DNA from: Parachlorella kessleri
Taxonomy: Eukaryota; Chlorophyta; Trebouxiophyceae; Chlorellales; Chlorellaceae
Direction of reading: 5' to 3'
Assembly: GCA_001598975.1 (NCBI GenBank)
Contig: BBXU01000465.1
Span: 1 to 22,202, forward strand
DNA: 22,202 nucleotides
Both the position numbers and the translations under genes were made by a program. The first letter of the stretch is position 1. Each line of letters begins with the position of its first letter. Below the pieces are notes generated by a model, which saw only the letters and a program-made list of their open reading frames with translations, was not told where the DNA came from and made no database searches. This document shows, one piece after another, positions 8,701-18,042 of this stretch.

Positions 8701-11184
8701 TAGCCCCTTGTCTCGCACACATGCACCTGCTCTGGGTGCTCAACGAGCCCGGTAGTTGAGAGCCAGCACAGCCCTACCTGGCGGTGTGTATGTGAGGTGG
8801 ATGAACTTGGGGGGCTCGTCAGACGCCTCCGCCACTCCCAGGTAGCACCCCATGCCCAGGGCCTCACACTCGTCACGCTCCAGCACCTGCTACCCGGGCG
8901 GCCACCATGGCCTGACGCTTCAGCGGACATAAATGGCGCCTTCGAGCCGACTCCAGACCAGAAGATGTGTCCAAGTCCAAGTACACAGACGCACTGTTGC
9001 CTGCCTAGCAGGCCGCTGCCAGTTACACAATCATGCGAAGAGAAGAGCCTCCTCAACGCCTCGGCGTCGCAGCTAGCAGCCTCCGGCGTGCCAGCAGCCG
9101 CAAAACTTAACCAGTGCGGGCTCAGTAACCTCAAGATAACCCATCCCAGCCCTACGGCCCGCGTGCCGGCCCTGCTAGGCAGCCCTGGCGCCGCAGCGGC
9201 ACAAGTTCACACGGCTATCACTTGCTACAACCCAGCCGTGGAGCCGCAGTGGAGCAAGTTCAGAGCTTTCACGGCCTTCAGTTGGCTTCAAACCGAGGCA
9301 TGACTCACCTCCAGCTTCATCACATCGGGTGCCGCCTCCGCGATCCGCTTGGCGGCGTCTGCCAGGTGGGAAGGGGTGGCCACGTTGGGGGGCGACTCCA
9401 CCAGGTACCTGCCCCAGATACACAGCCATTGCCCAATGACATGGCACGTCATCCTATATTGATAGGTTGCGTAGGATGGGGAGATGCCTAAGAGACTGCA
9501 GAAACCCAGCAACTCGCTCCTAGCTTTCAGGGCCGGGCGCTACAAATGCACACTTGCTGAGAAGTAGCTCCGCAAATGTGCATACCCAGGCACACTGCCC
9601 GCGGGGCCTACCTAGTGAGCAGCGCCCCCCGCGCCAGCACCACCCCCTGCCGCACAGCCGCATCCACCTCGCCCGCGGCGCTGCTGCCAGCGGCCCCCTG
9701 CCCCAGCAGCAACTCCACCCTCTCCAGAGGGGAAGGCGTGGGCTTGGTCTTGAAGCGAGTCGACTCGTAGCCGCCGTTGATGACTCCGTTGGCGATGCGG
9801 CCAGCTGCTGCGGGCTGCAAGAAAGGCGGCACACACGGAGTGGGGAACAGGACGCTGTCAGCGGCAAGCCGGGGACCAGGGTCTACAGCACCTTACCCAA
9901 GCTACATTGCAAGGCACCCGGCACTTGGGGCATCCTGGTTCACATCAAGCAAGCATAGCGCCTTGGCCATGGCAAGTTGCTGAACCTTAGCCACAGTAGC
10001 CACCTAAGCCAAGCCACAACCTTCGCCAGCGCTCAGATACTGCTCACAGGGCAGGGATGGCTGCCCCACCTCCAATGTCGCCCCTACAAGAGCCACAGCT
10101 GCTGACTTGGCCTTGACGGACTTTGCAGCGGAGGCCACACAGGCACCCAACGTCTGCAACCAAACACAACAGCAATCATTGTGGGCCCCGGCACATGCTC
10201 AGTAGGTACGGTGGACAGTGCCGCACACATCAAGTTGCATTCCTATTTGGACCCATGTTTTGCCATGCATGCAACTGCTGAATGGGGGTCGCCTTACAAA
10301 ACATGCCTGCCGTTGCCAGGCCTAGCATGAGAGCCGCCTCCAGGAGGCCACCCCAGCACAGCACAGCACAGCGCCCTAGGTATGCGACGCCCCTCATCCG
10401 ACCTCAGCACTGCCCTGCGAGGCAGCGCAGCAGACTACCACACAGCACAGCAAATCACCACACCTGGAACGGCGATGCCCCCCAGTCAGCCACCGGCTTG
10501 GCTTTCTCTGCTGGGCCCAGGCCACATAGGCCCACAAACCGGGCAGCGCTGCCCTTGCCGCACCGCACCACCTGGCTGCTGCCCTGCAGCGCAAGGTTGC
10601 ACTAGCAATGTGTCGCGGCATGGAGCAAGCAGTCCTAATGCATGGATGTGAGCCAGCTCCACAGAAAGTCCTAGGAGGCAGGCACGGCAGTGAGCAAACC
10701 CGGGTTGAGCAAAATTGTCACATACACACAGCTGGTAGAGAAAAGTAGGGTGGGTACTTGTATATGTTTCTATATATACACTCCCACCTTCTTCCCCTTA
10801 AACTCAAGCAAGGATACTATCTCAGACAGGGCACCGTCGAATGCCCCATCAAGGGCTTTGAGCTCCTCGCTTTTGATGGAAGGCTTGTCATCTGCATTCC
10901 GTAGTGAGATCTTGTTTATCGTTATGACCAAGCGAAGGTCGCAGCATGCACTCCAACAGCGGCTTATGGCCTGCAGCAAGGTTGTGGCATGCCAGGCAGC
11001 AGGACTGCTAGCAGCTGGTAGGCTGCCAAGCAGAAACTGGACAATGATTTAAGGGCTGCTAGTGGAACGTACCTGTGCTTTCAAAGCAGTCCTCAAAGAC
11101 TCCTAGCACCAACAGGTCCCCTGGCCAATCCTGGGGTGGGGCAGCCTTGGAAAGGACAGGCAGCTCCTTAGGCTCTAAGGAAAC
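5746..11184 (-). CDS. LAP: Leucine aminopeptidase, peptidase family M17 (5' exon(s) unresolved)
   Basis: M17 aminopeptidases are hexameric two-metal enzymes that release N-terminal residues from peptides; plant forms are mostly plastidial or cytosolic and also split Cys-Gly. Exons (minus): 11073-11184, 10788-10891, 10464-10583, 10070-10153, 9612-9814, 9309-9408, 8778-8886, 8363-8471, 7990-8059, 7521-7682, 6889-7024, then 6396-6547 or 6220-6365, then 5746-5880. All phases agree, giving 531 or 529 residues. The N-terminal domain runs from [14 protein letters not shown] to VGLCGLG. The catalytic domain has [26 protein letters not shown] (metal Lys and Asp, catalytic Lys), MKFDMGG (metal Asp), [14 protein letters not shown] (metal Asp and Glu, catalytic Arg), DIATLTGA and HIDMAGPVW. 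No active-site residue is missing. The first exon listed starts in phase 0, so a leader, probably a transit peptide, lies upstream. The duplicated exon is described separately. Confidence 0.95.
6079..6124. repeat. (CAC)n tract and C13 run in the last aminopeptidase intron
   Basis: A (CAC)n run at about 6079-6096 is followed by 13 consecutive C at 6112-6124 and more C/A-rich sequence to about 6170. On the transcribed minus strand this is G-rich, so the pre-mRNA of the intron after the duplicated exons carries long G runs. Confidence 0.85.
6220..6547 (-). repeat. Tandemly duplicated exon of leucine aminopeptidase (copies A and B)
   Basis: Copy A (6396-6547, 152 nt) and copy B (6220-6365, 146 nt) encode the same segment of the M17 catalytic domain, from GEKVW to EFVDTDK. 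Their second halves are nearly identical (SPIADLKN, then GGR, then [13 protein letters not shown]). Copy B has the usual family length; copy A has two extra residues in the first half and reads GGRYAGS where B reads GGRMGGS. Both begin in phase 1 and end in phase 0, so either joins correctly to the exon before (ending at 6889) and after (starting at 5880), but A joined to B shifts the frame. Only 30 nt, with GT and AG ends, separate them (6366-6395). Confidence 0.9.
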
Positions 11185-12857
11185 CTGCAACATCAGGCCG
11201 TAAGTGTTGACCGCGAGGACCACAGAGAGGACCAGACCGATCCTGCCAGGATGCAGTTTATGTCATCATCGCGTTGCTCACCGGCTGGCGATCAGTTATG
11301 CGCATCGTCCACAGCGACTCTATACAGCGCACGGGAGATAATAAGCAAGGTGAAATATCCACCGATCCCAGGTGCCAGGCTTCCTCCAGCTCTCGCCTAG
11401 GCAATCCCCGTGGCAAAGCATGCCTAGCAAGGCGCCGGGGCTTTGGCTCAAGCTGCCCAGTTCTCAAGTAATGAAGAATCGCACTGGCTCCTAAGCCCAA
11501 AGCCTAATGCCACAAAAATTGAACCCTCAGGAGTCTACCATTTTCCCAAGTGGTGGCACCCTGACTGCATAGTGGCGGAGCAACCTGCAAAGTTACGCGT
11601 AGGTCACCTTGCCTCGCTTTGCCTGCTCTTCTCAATTGCCACCTTACGACTGTTCAGCCGTGAGGGGACCCCCCGCACAGGTTTGACCTGTAGCTTGCTT
11701 TGCTGGACTGGAACCTCTGCTTGACAACTCCCTACCTCCCAAGCTGTCCGCTGACGAGCACGAAAAGTTTGCAGCACACAGTGTATATCTTGAAACACAG
11801 CTCCGCTGTAGCACTTGAAGAGGTGCCTGACACTGAAGCCCAGCCCATGAAGGTAGGACACAGCAAGACCATGTCGCCGTTACAAGCCAGCACCAATGCT
11901 CTGGCGACATCCAAGTCACTGCTCAACAGTCAGTTGCTGTGGCAAGGCCCTCTAGTTGTATTATTAGTCCCAAACTTTTAGTAAATAGTATGCCTTACCT
12001 CTTTGGGACCGTAGTAGGCAGCTGTTGTTAAATGCCGGCTTGGAGGAGCTCTTGCAAACTGTGCGCCGCCTGCACGGTACACCACACACCAACTTACTTG
12101 ATGAAGCAAGTAGTGGCCAGCAGACCAACTCCACCACTAGCCTCCCTCACACCACTGCACGGTGCGCATGTCGTGACACCATATTGGCATGTCAGGTTCG
12201 GCTTAGGACCCCTTCTGAACACAGGAGTTGACCTACCGCTCAGAGCTCTCCGCAGGGCAACAGAGCTCCTCCTGCAAAGCACTGAGTTGAGTTTTAACCG
12301 AGGCTTCCATACCATAACGGCTTAGGGCGTCTTGAGGTGTGTGTCCTAATAGTTGGTGAGCTAGAGCGGCTTCAACGGAGGCCACCTACCAGGGCAAGGT
12401 GGGCAGTACCCGAGGTAGCCTCTGCGAATACCTGCTGCAGCAGTACTAGTATTGAAACTGTTGAGGTGGTTGCATGGTTGCGCTAGGTTGCCGAGGAAAG
12501 TCCAGGTGGAGATGCAAATCCAGGTGCTTGCCATGGTTGAGAGCTCACCCAGCTGGTATTGCGTGCAGACTAGCTCGCATTAGTAGCCGCAACGCCATTT
12601 TCAAGCATTCCTTCGTAAGAAGCAGCAGTCCCTATTAAGCTACAAGTGCTATCCGTTGGATACCGGGATCCAGATACTCCGACACTGAAGCACGCATGAT
12701 GGGACAACCCTGCAACTGCCCTGCAACTGACGGCGAGACATTCATGCCACACATACTAAGACATACAAGGGGTCTCTATAGGTGTACTTCTTTCAAGCAC
12801 CGCACCTGGACCCGCTGGTCGCATCTGAACAGGCACTGTCACGTCCCGGCCTTCACC
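11185..12857. other. Divergent 5' region of the aminopeptidase and glycerol kinase genes
   Basis: Both genes start outward from here. The aminopeptidase needs at least one more 5' exon. Two minus-strand candidates could supply a transit peptide. One starts at ATG 11500, is 73 codons long and ends in phase 0 at a GTGAGC donor (11281-11280); it fits the next exon but implies a 97-nt intron, shorter than the others. The other starts at ATG 12315, encodes an Arg/Ser/Ala-rich, acid-free leader (MVWKPRLKLNSVLCRRSS) and has a GTAGGT donor after 26 codons in phase 1, so another exon would be needed. I cannot choose. No clear TATA box is seen for either gene. Confidence 0.4.
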
Positions 12858-15800
12858 ATGGAGTGCATGGGCGCCATAGACCAAGGGACACAGAGCACCC
12901 GGTTCTTCCTTTACAACCAGGAGTGCTCCCCCATAGCCAGCAGCCAAATAGAGTTCCAGCAGCTGTACCCAAAGTCTGGGTGCGTGCGGGTGCACTTCTC
13001 ACCTTGCTGGCCATCCTGTGTTCTTCATGAATAGGTTATACTTCTGGAGTTGGACTTGTGCAGCTTTACTGCGGAAGACCAGCTCGGTCCACCTTGCTTG
13101 GTGTCACCGGGCCAGTTCCGTGCCTGCTAGACCCAGTTGTTAGCTGCTGAGTTTTCCAGGGCTTTGCTGCAGGTGGGTGGAGCAAGACCCACTGACAATA
13201 TGGGAGAGCATGCGGACAGCTATTCAGCAAACAATGGAGCAGGCACAGCATGAGCATGGGGAGGTGGTCGTGAAGGCTATTGGCATCACCAACCAGCGTA
13301 AGATTACATCCCGACGGGGCAGTACCCCACTCTTGACCATGCATGCCTACCAAAAGACATCCCTTCTTGCCTTAAGCCGGGAGGTGCTGGTGTTCATGCG
13401 GAACCTAGGCCAACTGGTGGTCCCTGCGAGTGCGGTTTCTGTCAGAACTTGCTCATGTCATAGGTGGACCCAGCCACACTAGTATGAGCCACTGGCCCTT
13501 GCTTGTAGGCGAAACGACCCTGGTGTGGGATCGTCAAACGGGCGAGCCGCTGCATAATGCGATTGTCTGGCTTGACAACCGCACCTCGGGCATCTGTCAC
13601 GAAATGTACGCCCGCTTTGGCAGCTGGGATCATTTCCGACAGGTGAGGGACCCCCGTTCAGTCTCCCCCGGCAACACTGCCACCTCCCCGTCTGCTGCAT
13701 CTCTGACCCATGCATGGCCCTGCAGCCAGGTGTTGACTACCAGCCGCACCCACGTCATTCATGCTTGTGAACCCTGGGACGCTGCACAATACGCCCAAGT
13801 CATGAAATGCTTGATTTCTGCACGTGGTCAGGTCACCGGGCTACCCATCTCGACCTACTTCTCAGCCTACAAGCTGAGGTGGCTGCTGGATAACGTGCCT
13901 GAGGTGGCGGAGGCAGCCAAGGCGGGGCGGTGCCTGTTTGGCACCGTGGACTCCTGGCTGCTCTACAAGCTCACAGGCGGGTGTTGTTGGCGGCGCCACC
14001 TGTTTGGCTATGCCAATTTTCATATCATGACACCTGTGGATGGCCCGCCTGGGTTGGAGGGGGCCTTGCCTGGCAGCAGTGGCGGCGAAAGTGGACTCCC
14101 TTGGCGTGATGCAAACGGTCCTTCATTCACGCCTGCAAACAACGCTGGCCACCCACCTCAAGGAGGTTATTTGGCGCATGTGCTCACAGCGCACACTTAC
14201 CAGCACAAGTGCTGCTGTCGCGGGTTATGTGTTTCCAGGTGGCAGGGACGGTGGGATCCATGTGACGGACGTGGTGAATGCCGCCCGGACCAACCTGATG
14301 GATGTGCGGACGCTGAGCTGGCACATGCCCACCCTAGACGTGTTTGGCATCAGCCCCAATATGCTGCCGGAGATCCGCAGCAATGCGGAAGTGTACGGGT
14401 GAGCGGGGCCCAGAATGCCTGCCCTGCAGCACCCCTCCCTGGTGCCCAGCAGTGTCTGTGGGAGGCGGCACTCTTAAGCAAGGCCGGAGCTTGTTGGGCT
14501 GATAGCTCGGCTAGCGGCTCCGATGGGGTGTGCTTGGCTGCTGGGGAGGTGAATGCTAAGGCAGCTCATTGTCGGCAGCAGCAGTCAATTTTGGCTGTGC
14601 AATGATGCGCCTAGATCCAGGCCGGGCCGGCTGAAGTGCCAAGCTCCTTGTTGGGGCAGCACAACGCACAAGTTGCCAGGGGTGGCAAGCTCCAGCAATC
14701 AGCTCCATCCCCTTTGAGTGCAGGGTCGTGAAGGACGACGGTCCATTGGTGGGGGTTCCCATAGCCGGGTGCCTTGGAGACCAACAGGCCGCGCTGCTGG
14801 GCCAGCGGTGTCGGGTGCATGAAGCCAAGTCCACATATGGCACAGGTCAGCGAGGCCCAGGGATGGGGTGAGGGAGCAGCACGCAGTTGCCACTGCCCAC
14901 TTGTGACAGCCCTGGGTCGTTTGGCATGTCCCATGAGTGCAACGCGCCTGGCCAGCCTTGGTTGCCTGTTTAGTGTTGAGATGAAGCCCACAGTTCCGGG
15001 TTAGGTCACGCCTTCGTGGTTTTGCCACATGACAGGCTGCTTTGTGCTGCTCAACACCGGCAGTGAAGTGGTGGATTCCGCCCACGGCCTGCTGTCTACG
15101 GTAGGCTACAAGCTGGGCCCGCAGGCGGACACCAACTATGCCCTGGAAGGTCAGTCTGGTGCAGCCTCAATGCTGGGGCTGTAGACCTCTTTGTAGGTGG
15201 GCACAGCGGAGGAGGAACTGAGCCCGTACTGGTTACAGGCTGGGCGGAACTTCAGCCCTACCAGATGGCTTTACAAGTCAGGAAAGGCAAGGGGGACTTG
15301 TATCCAGGGAACCACCATCTGCCCTGGTCACATGCCAACAGAGAGGCAGCATGTGGCTGCGTCACCCCTATGTACCCAGTCCTGCAGGTAGCATCGCCAT
15401 CGCCGGCCAGGGCGTGAGCTGGCTGCGGGACGCCATGGGCTTCATAGGCAGCGCAGCAGAGAGCGAGGAGGTGGCAGGGTCGGTGCCTGACACGGCGGGC
15501 GTGTACTTTGTGCCCGCGTTTGGGGGGCTGCTGGCGCCCTGGTGGAGGGACGATGCGCGCGGGGTCATCCTGGGCCTGACACAGTACACGACCAAGGCAC
15601 GTGGGGACGGGGGGGGGGGGGGCACAAGGGGCCCTGGGCATGTTTCTGGGTGCCTGGAAGCTGAGGCAGGCTTGGCTGGGTGGGAAGCAGCAGCGGTGGG
15701 GCAAGGAGGTTGGCACTGCGGCAGTGTGTGGCTGCAGGTTGTATATTCGACAGAGCCTCCGTGGGAGAGGAGCATTGGCTACCTGGCAGTCGTTGCCCAG

Positions 15801-17024
15801 TGCAAGCCTGGCTGCACAGCAAGCACGATGGATGTCGCTAGGGTTGTTGTTGCCTTGCTGATCTCCCTTACTGTCTCGCCCCTGGCAGTTTCCACCATCT
15901 ACCTATAGCAACACAAATATGCCCTCAGCAACTTCCTGCCTCCATGGTTTTGGTGCAGGCCCACTTGGTCCGAGCCATGCTGGAGGCCATCTGCTTCCAG
16001 ACGCGCGATGTGCTTGAAGCGCAGCGCCGCGACGCGGAGGTCCACCAGCTCAAGGCGCTCTTTGTGGACGGGGGGGCCTCGCAGAACGACTTGCTCATGC
16101 AGGCAAGCCTGGTGCAGGCAGGGCACGTGCTGCTGGTGGTGGTGGTGGAGGCGCCTGGGTAAAGAATAAGAGGAGGTCGTCTCGTGTGCGTTCATGTGAG
16201 CTGGGAGCAATCGCCGCAAGTGACATCCACCCGAACTGCCGGGCGTTTGAGGGTGTACAGGCTGTACGCCGGCTTGGGGATTTACAACGCCCAGGGGTGT
16301 TGCCCCGCCACGCCTGCTGCTTTTGTGCAGATGCTGGCGGACCTCTTACAAGTACCCGTCTCGCGGCCCAAGAACCTAGAGACCACCTCCCTGGGCGCGG
16401 CCATTGCTGCGGGCATAGGCGTGGGCTTCTGGACGGCCGAACAGGCCTTCAACGGCCTGCGAGGGGCGGCGGACGGCACCCTGTTCAAGCCACAGGTGCC
16501 CTAAGAGATGGGGCGGAAGAGGGCGCCCCAGCTTGCCTGCTGCTGCTGGTCCCTCGCAAGTGTGGTTGAAGGATGCCGCCCCACATACAATAAACTTTAC
16601 GATCTTAGATGCACTACGCCCGGCCGGGGGCATAACAAGCCACTGTCCATACGGAGCTAGCTCACCCACCGCGATTGAAACCCCGCACACAGTGCCCTTG
16701 CCTGGGCTTGGGAGAGCTGACCCTGTACTCTTAGTATGGGTGGCAGGTAGTGCGAACAGGGAGTGAGAGCTGGGCTGTACTGACAGGACTGGATGCAGAG
16801 TTATGTCTGACAGCCAAGAAGCCTTTCTATGGTTGGGGTCCACACTCAGGTGCGACCGTGGTAGCTCCCCTGTTGCTTGTGCGAGTGGGTCAGGGAGGCG
16901 CTCCCTGTTGAGCCCTGGTGTGTGTACACGCCTGCAGGTGCCACGGGAGGATGCAGAGCAGCGGTACACCAAGTGGCTCAAGGCAGTACAACGCTCCATG
17001 GACCTGCAGGACCTGGCGGACTGA
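12858..17024 (+). CDS. GK: Glycerol kinase (complete, 11 exons)
   Basis: Phosphorylates glycerol to sn-glycerol 3-phosphate with ATP, feeding glycolysis and glycerolipid synthesis (FGGY kinase family, EC 2.7.1.30). Exons: 12858-12979, 13173-13297, 13509-13642, 13832-13976, 14239-14398, 14724-14845, 15036-15149, 15388-15596, 15959-16102, 16331-16495, 16938-17024; joined they give exactly 509 codons including the stop, the normal family size. Motifs in order: [12 protein letters not shown] (phosphate loop), GITNQRETT (glycerol-binding Arg-Glu), [10 protein letters not shown] (Trp), [12 protein letters not shown] (Tyr), [28 protein letters not shown] (catalytic Asp), [38 protein letters not shown] and [12 protein letters not shown]. 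All ligand residues known from bacterial glycerol kinase are kept. The loop has Q where most members have T (DQGTQST). An in-frame extension reaches upstream to 12744 or 12696. Three introns are best read as GC-AG. Confidence 0.96.
13977..14238 (+). other. Probable GC-AG intron of glycerol kinase (donor CACAG|GCGGGT)
   Basis: Ending exon 4 at 13976 with a GC donor and resuming at 14239 gives [13 protein letters not shown], the standard family spacing. A GT-AG alternative exists (donor at 13981-13982 with acceptor AG at 14244-14245); it keeps frame but drops one residue (LTGGDGG). This is the weakest of the three GC calls. Confidence 0.5.
15597..15958 (+). other. GC-AG intron of glycerol kinase (donor CCAAG|GCACGT)
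   Basis: Exon 8 ends ...TQYTTK and exon 9 begins [10 protein letters not shown], both in phase 0, matching family members residue for residue. The junction base pair is GC. The nearest GT dinucleotides (CAC|GTGGGG and CA|GTACAC) leave the wrong phase for exon 9, so no canonical donor restores the frame. A run of 14 G starts 12 nt into this intron. Confidence 0.8.
15609..15622 (+). repeat. G14 run just inside a GC-AG intron
   Basis: Fourteen consecutive G, preceded by GGGG at 15603-15606 and followed by GGGG within 10 nt. It begins 12 nt downstream of the GC donor at 15597-15598. It could form a G-quadruplex in the pre-mRNA; intronic G runs near donors can promote splicing at weak sites. Confidence 0.9.
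16103..16330 (+). other. GC-AG intron of glycerol kinase (donor TGCAG|GCAAGC)
   Basis: The donor is nearly the ideal GC consensus (AG|GCAAGT). Using it joins DLLMQ to MLADLL, the exact family spacing. A GT donor 9 nt downstream (16112-16113) keeps frame but adds Ala-Ser-Leu in a conserved helix. Confidence 0.7.
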
Positions 17025-17036
17025 TGCAGGCCATGC

Positions 17037-17063
17037 CGGAGGTGTGTGAAATTGACACCTCCG
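17037..17063 (+). promoter_or_regulatory. Perfect 9-bp stem-loop just after the glycerol kinase stop codon
   Basis: CGGAGGTGT (17037-17045) pairs perfectly with ACACCTCCG (17055-17063) around a 9-nt loop. It begins 12 nt past the TGA at 17022-17024, so it lies at the head of the 3' UTR. No function is known. Confidence 0.6.
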
Positions 17064-17163
17064 TCTGAAAAATGTCAGGGTTAGTGCGGCTGCCGGGCCA
17101 CCCTGTAGGGGTGTGAGCTTGTAACCTTGGCCTGAAACTCGCCGGGTCAGTGCGGCTTCCCGG
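17041..17163 (+). repeat. Imperfect tandem duplication (about 67-nt period) in the glycerol kinase 3' UTR
   Basis: The stretch from 17041 is repeated with changes from about 17110: GGTGTG, then CTGAAA (17065 and 17132), then GT(T/C)AGTGCGGCT followed by a CC-GG end. The second copy carries TGTAA where the first has TTGACA, so the poly(A) pentamer is present in only one copy. Confidence 0.65.
17120..17124 (+). terminator. First TGTAA poly(A) signal downstream of glycerol kinase
   Basis: TGTAA 96 nt past the stop codon. Further plus-strand TGTAA pentamers occur at 17395-17399 and 17599-17603, so the functional site could be any of the three. Confidence 0.45.
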
Positions 17164-18042
17164 TACTGGGGCTTGAGAGCATTGGGGTAACATGGTGGGT
17201 AAGTGAGTGGAGTGCCTGTTCGTAGTTTGGGTGAAGATGCTGGGCCACCGGCCCGTCCCTGCACCTCTCGACAATTAGGTAACGGTGCGTTCTCTTTTAT
17301 GGGGCTGTGGCAGGAGGGTTTCTGCAGCGCAGGTTCAGCCCTGTTTGCAAACCATGCTGTCAACTGCATGCTGCTGGGGGTGCTGTTGTGGCCGTGTAAC
17401 CCACAATAGATGTGCCTGCGAGGTGTGTGTTGTACTTCAGTATTTATTCTCTTGTTATCCCAGACTTTACAGTGTTGGACAGAGCGACCGTCGCTCCTTC
17501 GCTGTTGAACTGTTGCAGCACTGCTCGTACTGCATGACTGGGGTGTTTGTACTGCCTGCCTGCCTACGTGCCATCACATGTAGCAAGAGACGGGCATGTG
17601 TAAACAAGATTAACTCCATATCGAAGTTATCTCCAATGGAGTGACAGCCACCAGCAGTACAAGTTGCAGCAGGAGCATTGCTCCCCATATGCCCAACCAG
17701 GACCTGCAAGCAAAGCAGCTTGTCCTGGGGAGCTACTGGGTCCAAGGCTCAGGCAGTCCCCCAAGTGTACGTCGCACGCCATTATGTTAGAAAGCCAGAG
17801 GTTGGAGGCACTGGGGAGGGGCCAAGGCTTGGCACAGAGCAGTGCGGCCAGTGAGGAAGCCGAGAATGGCGCTGAGCAACAGCACATGAGAAACACAGCG
17901 ACAGACCTGCAGAACTCCCACCGCCTAAGCAAACACCGCATGCATTCTAGAGAGCAAGCGCCCAGTGCCCAGCTCCCCAGCTCCAGTCCGCTCCCTAGCT
18001 TCGACACAAGGCTGGTCGACGAGGGCCGCCCCCTTCCGCTTG
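17164..18042. other. Convergent 3' flanks of glycerol kinase and the TPR gene
   Basis: No gene seen. It holds the two genes' 3' UTRs facing each other, with TGTAA signals on both strands. Open stretches on both strands here lack family motifs and paired splice sites. Confidence 0.55.
17467..17471 (-). terminator. TGTAA poly(A) signal for the TPR gene
   Basis: TTACA on the plus strand. It is the first minus-strand TGTAA I find past the stop at 18043-18045, which implies a 3' UTR of about 570-600 nt. Confidence 0.4.

Noticed and set aside
13430..14605. Long plus-strand open frame of 391 codons
   Set aside because: It reads through glycerol kinase exons 3 and 4 and the introns between and after them, then out of frame; it is a chance fusion, not a separate gene.
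99..17024. Carbon-metabolism gene cluster (sucrose synthase with glycerol kinase)
   Set aside because: The genes are separated by unrelated ones, lie on opposite strands and share no visible regulatory motif; chance adjacency is the simpler reading.
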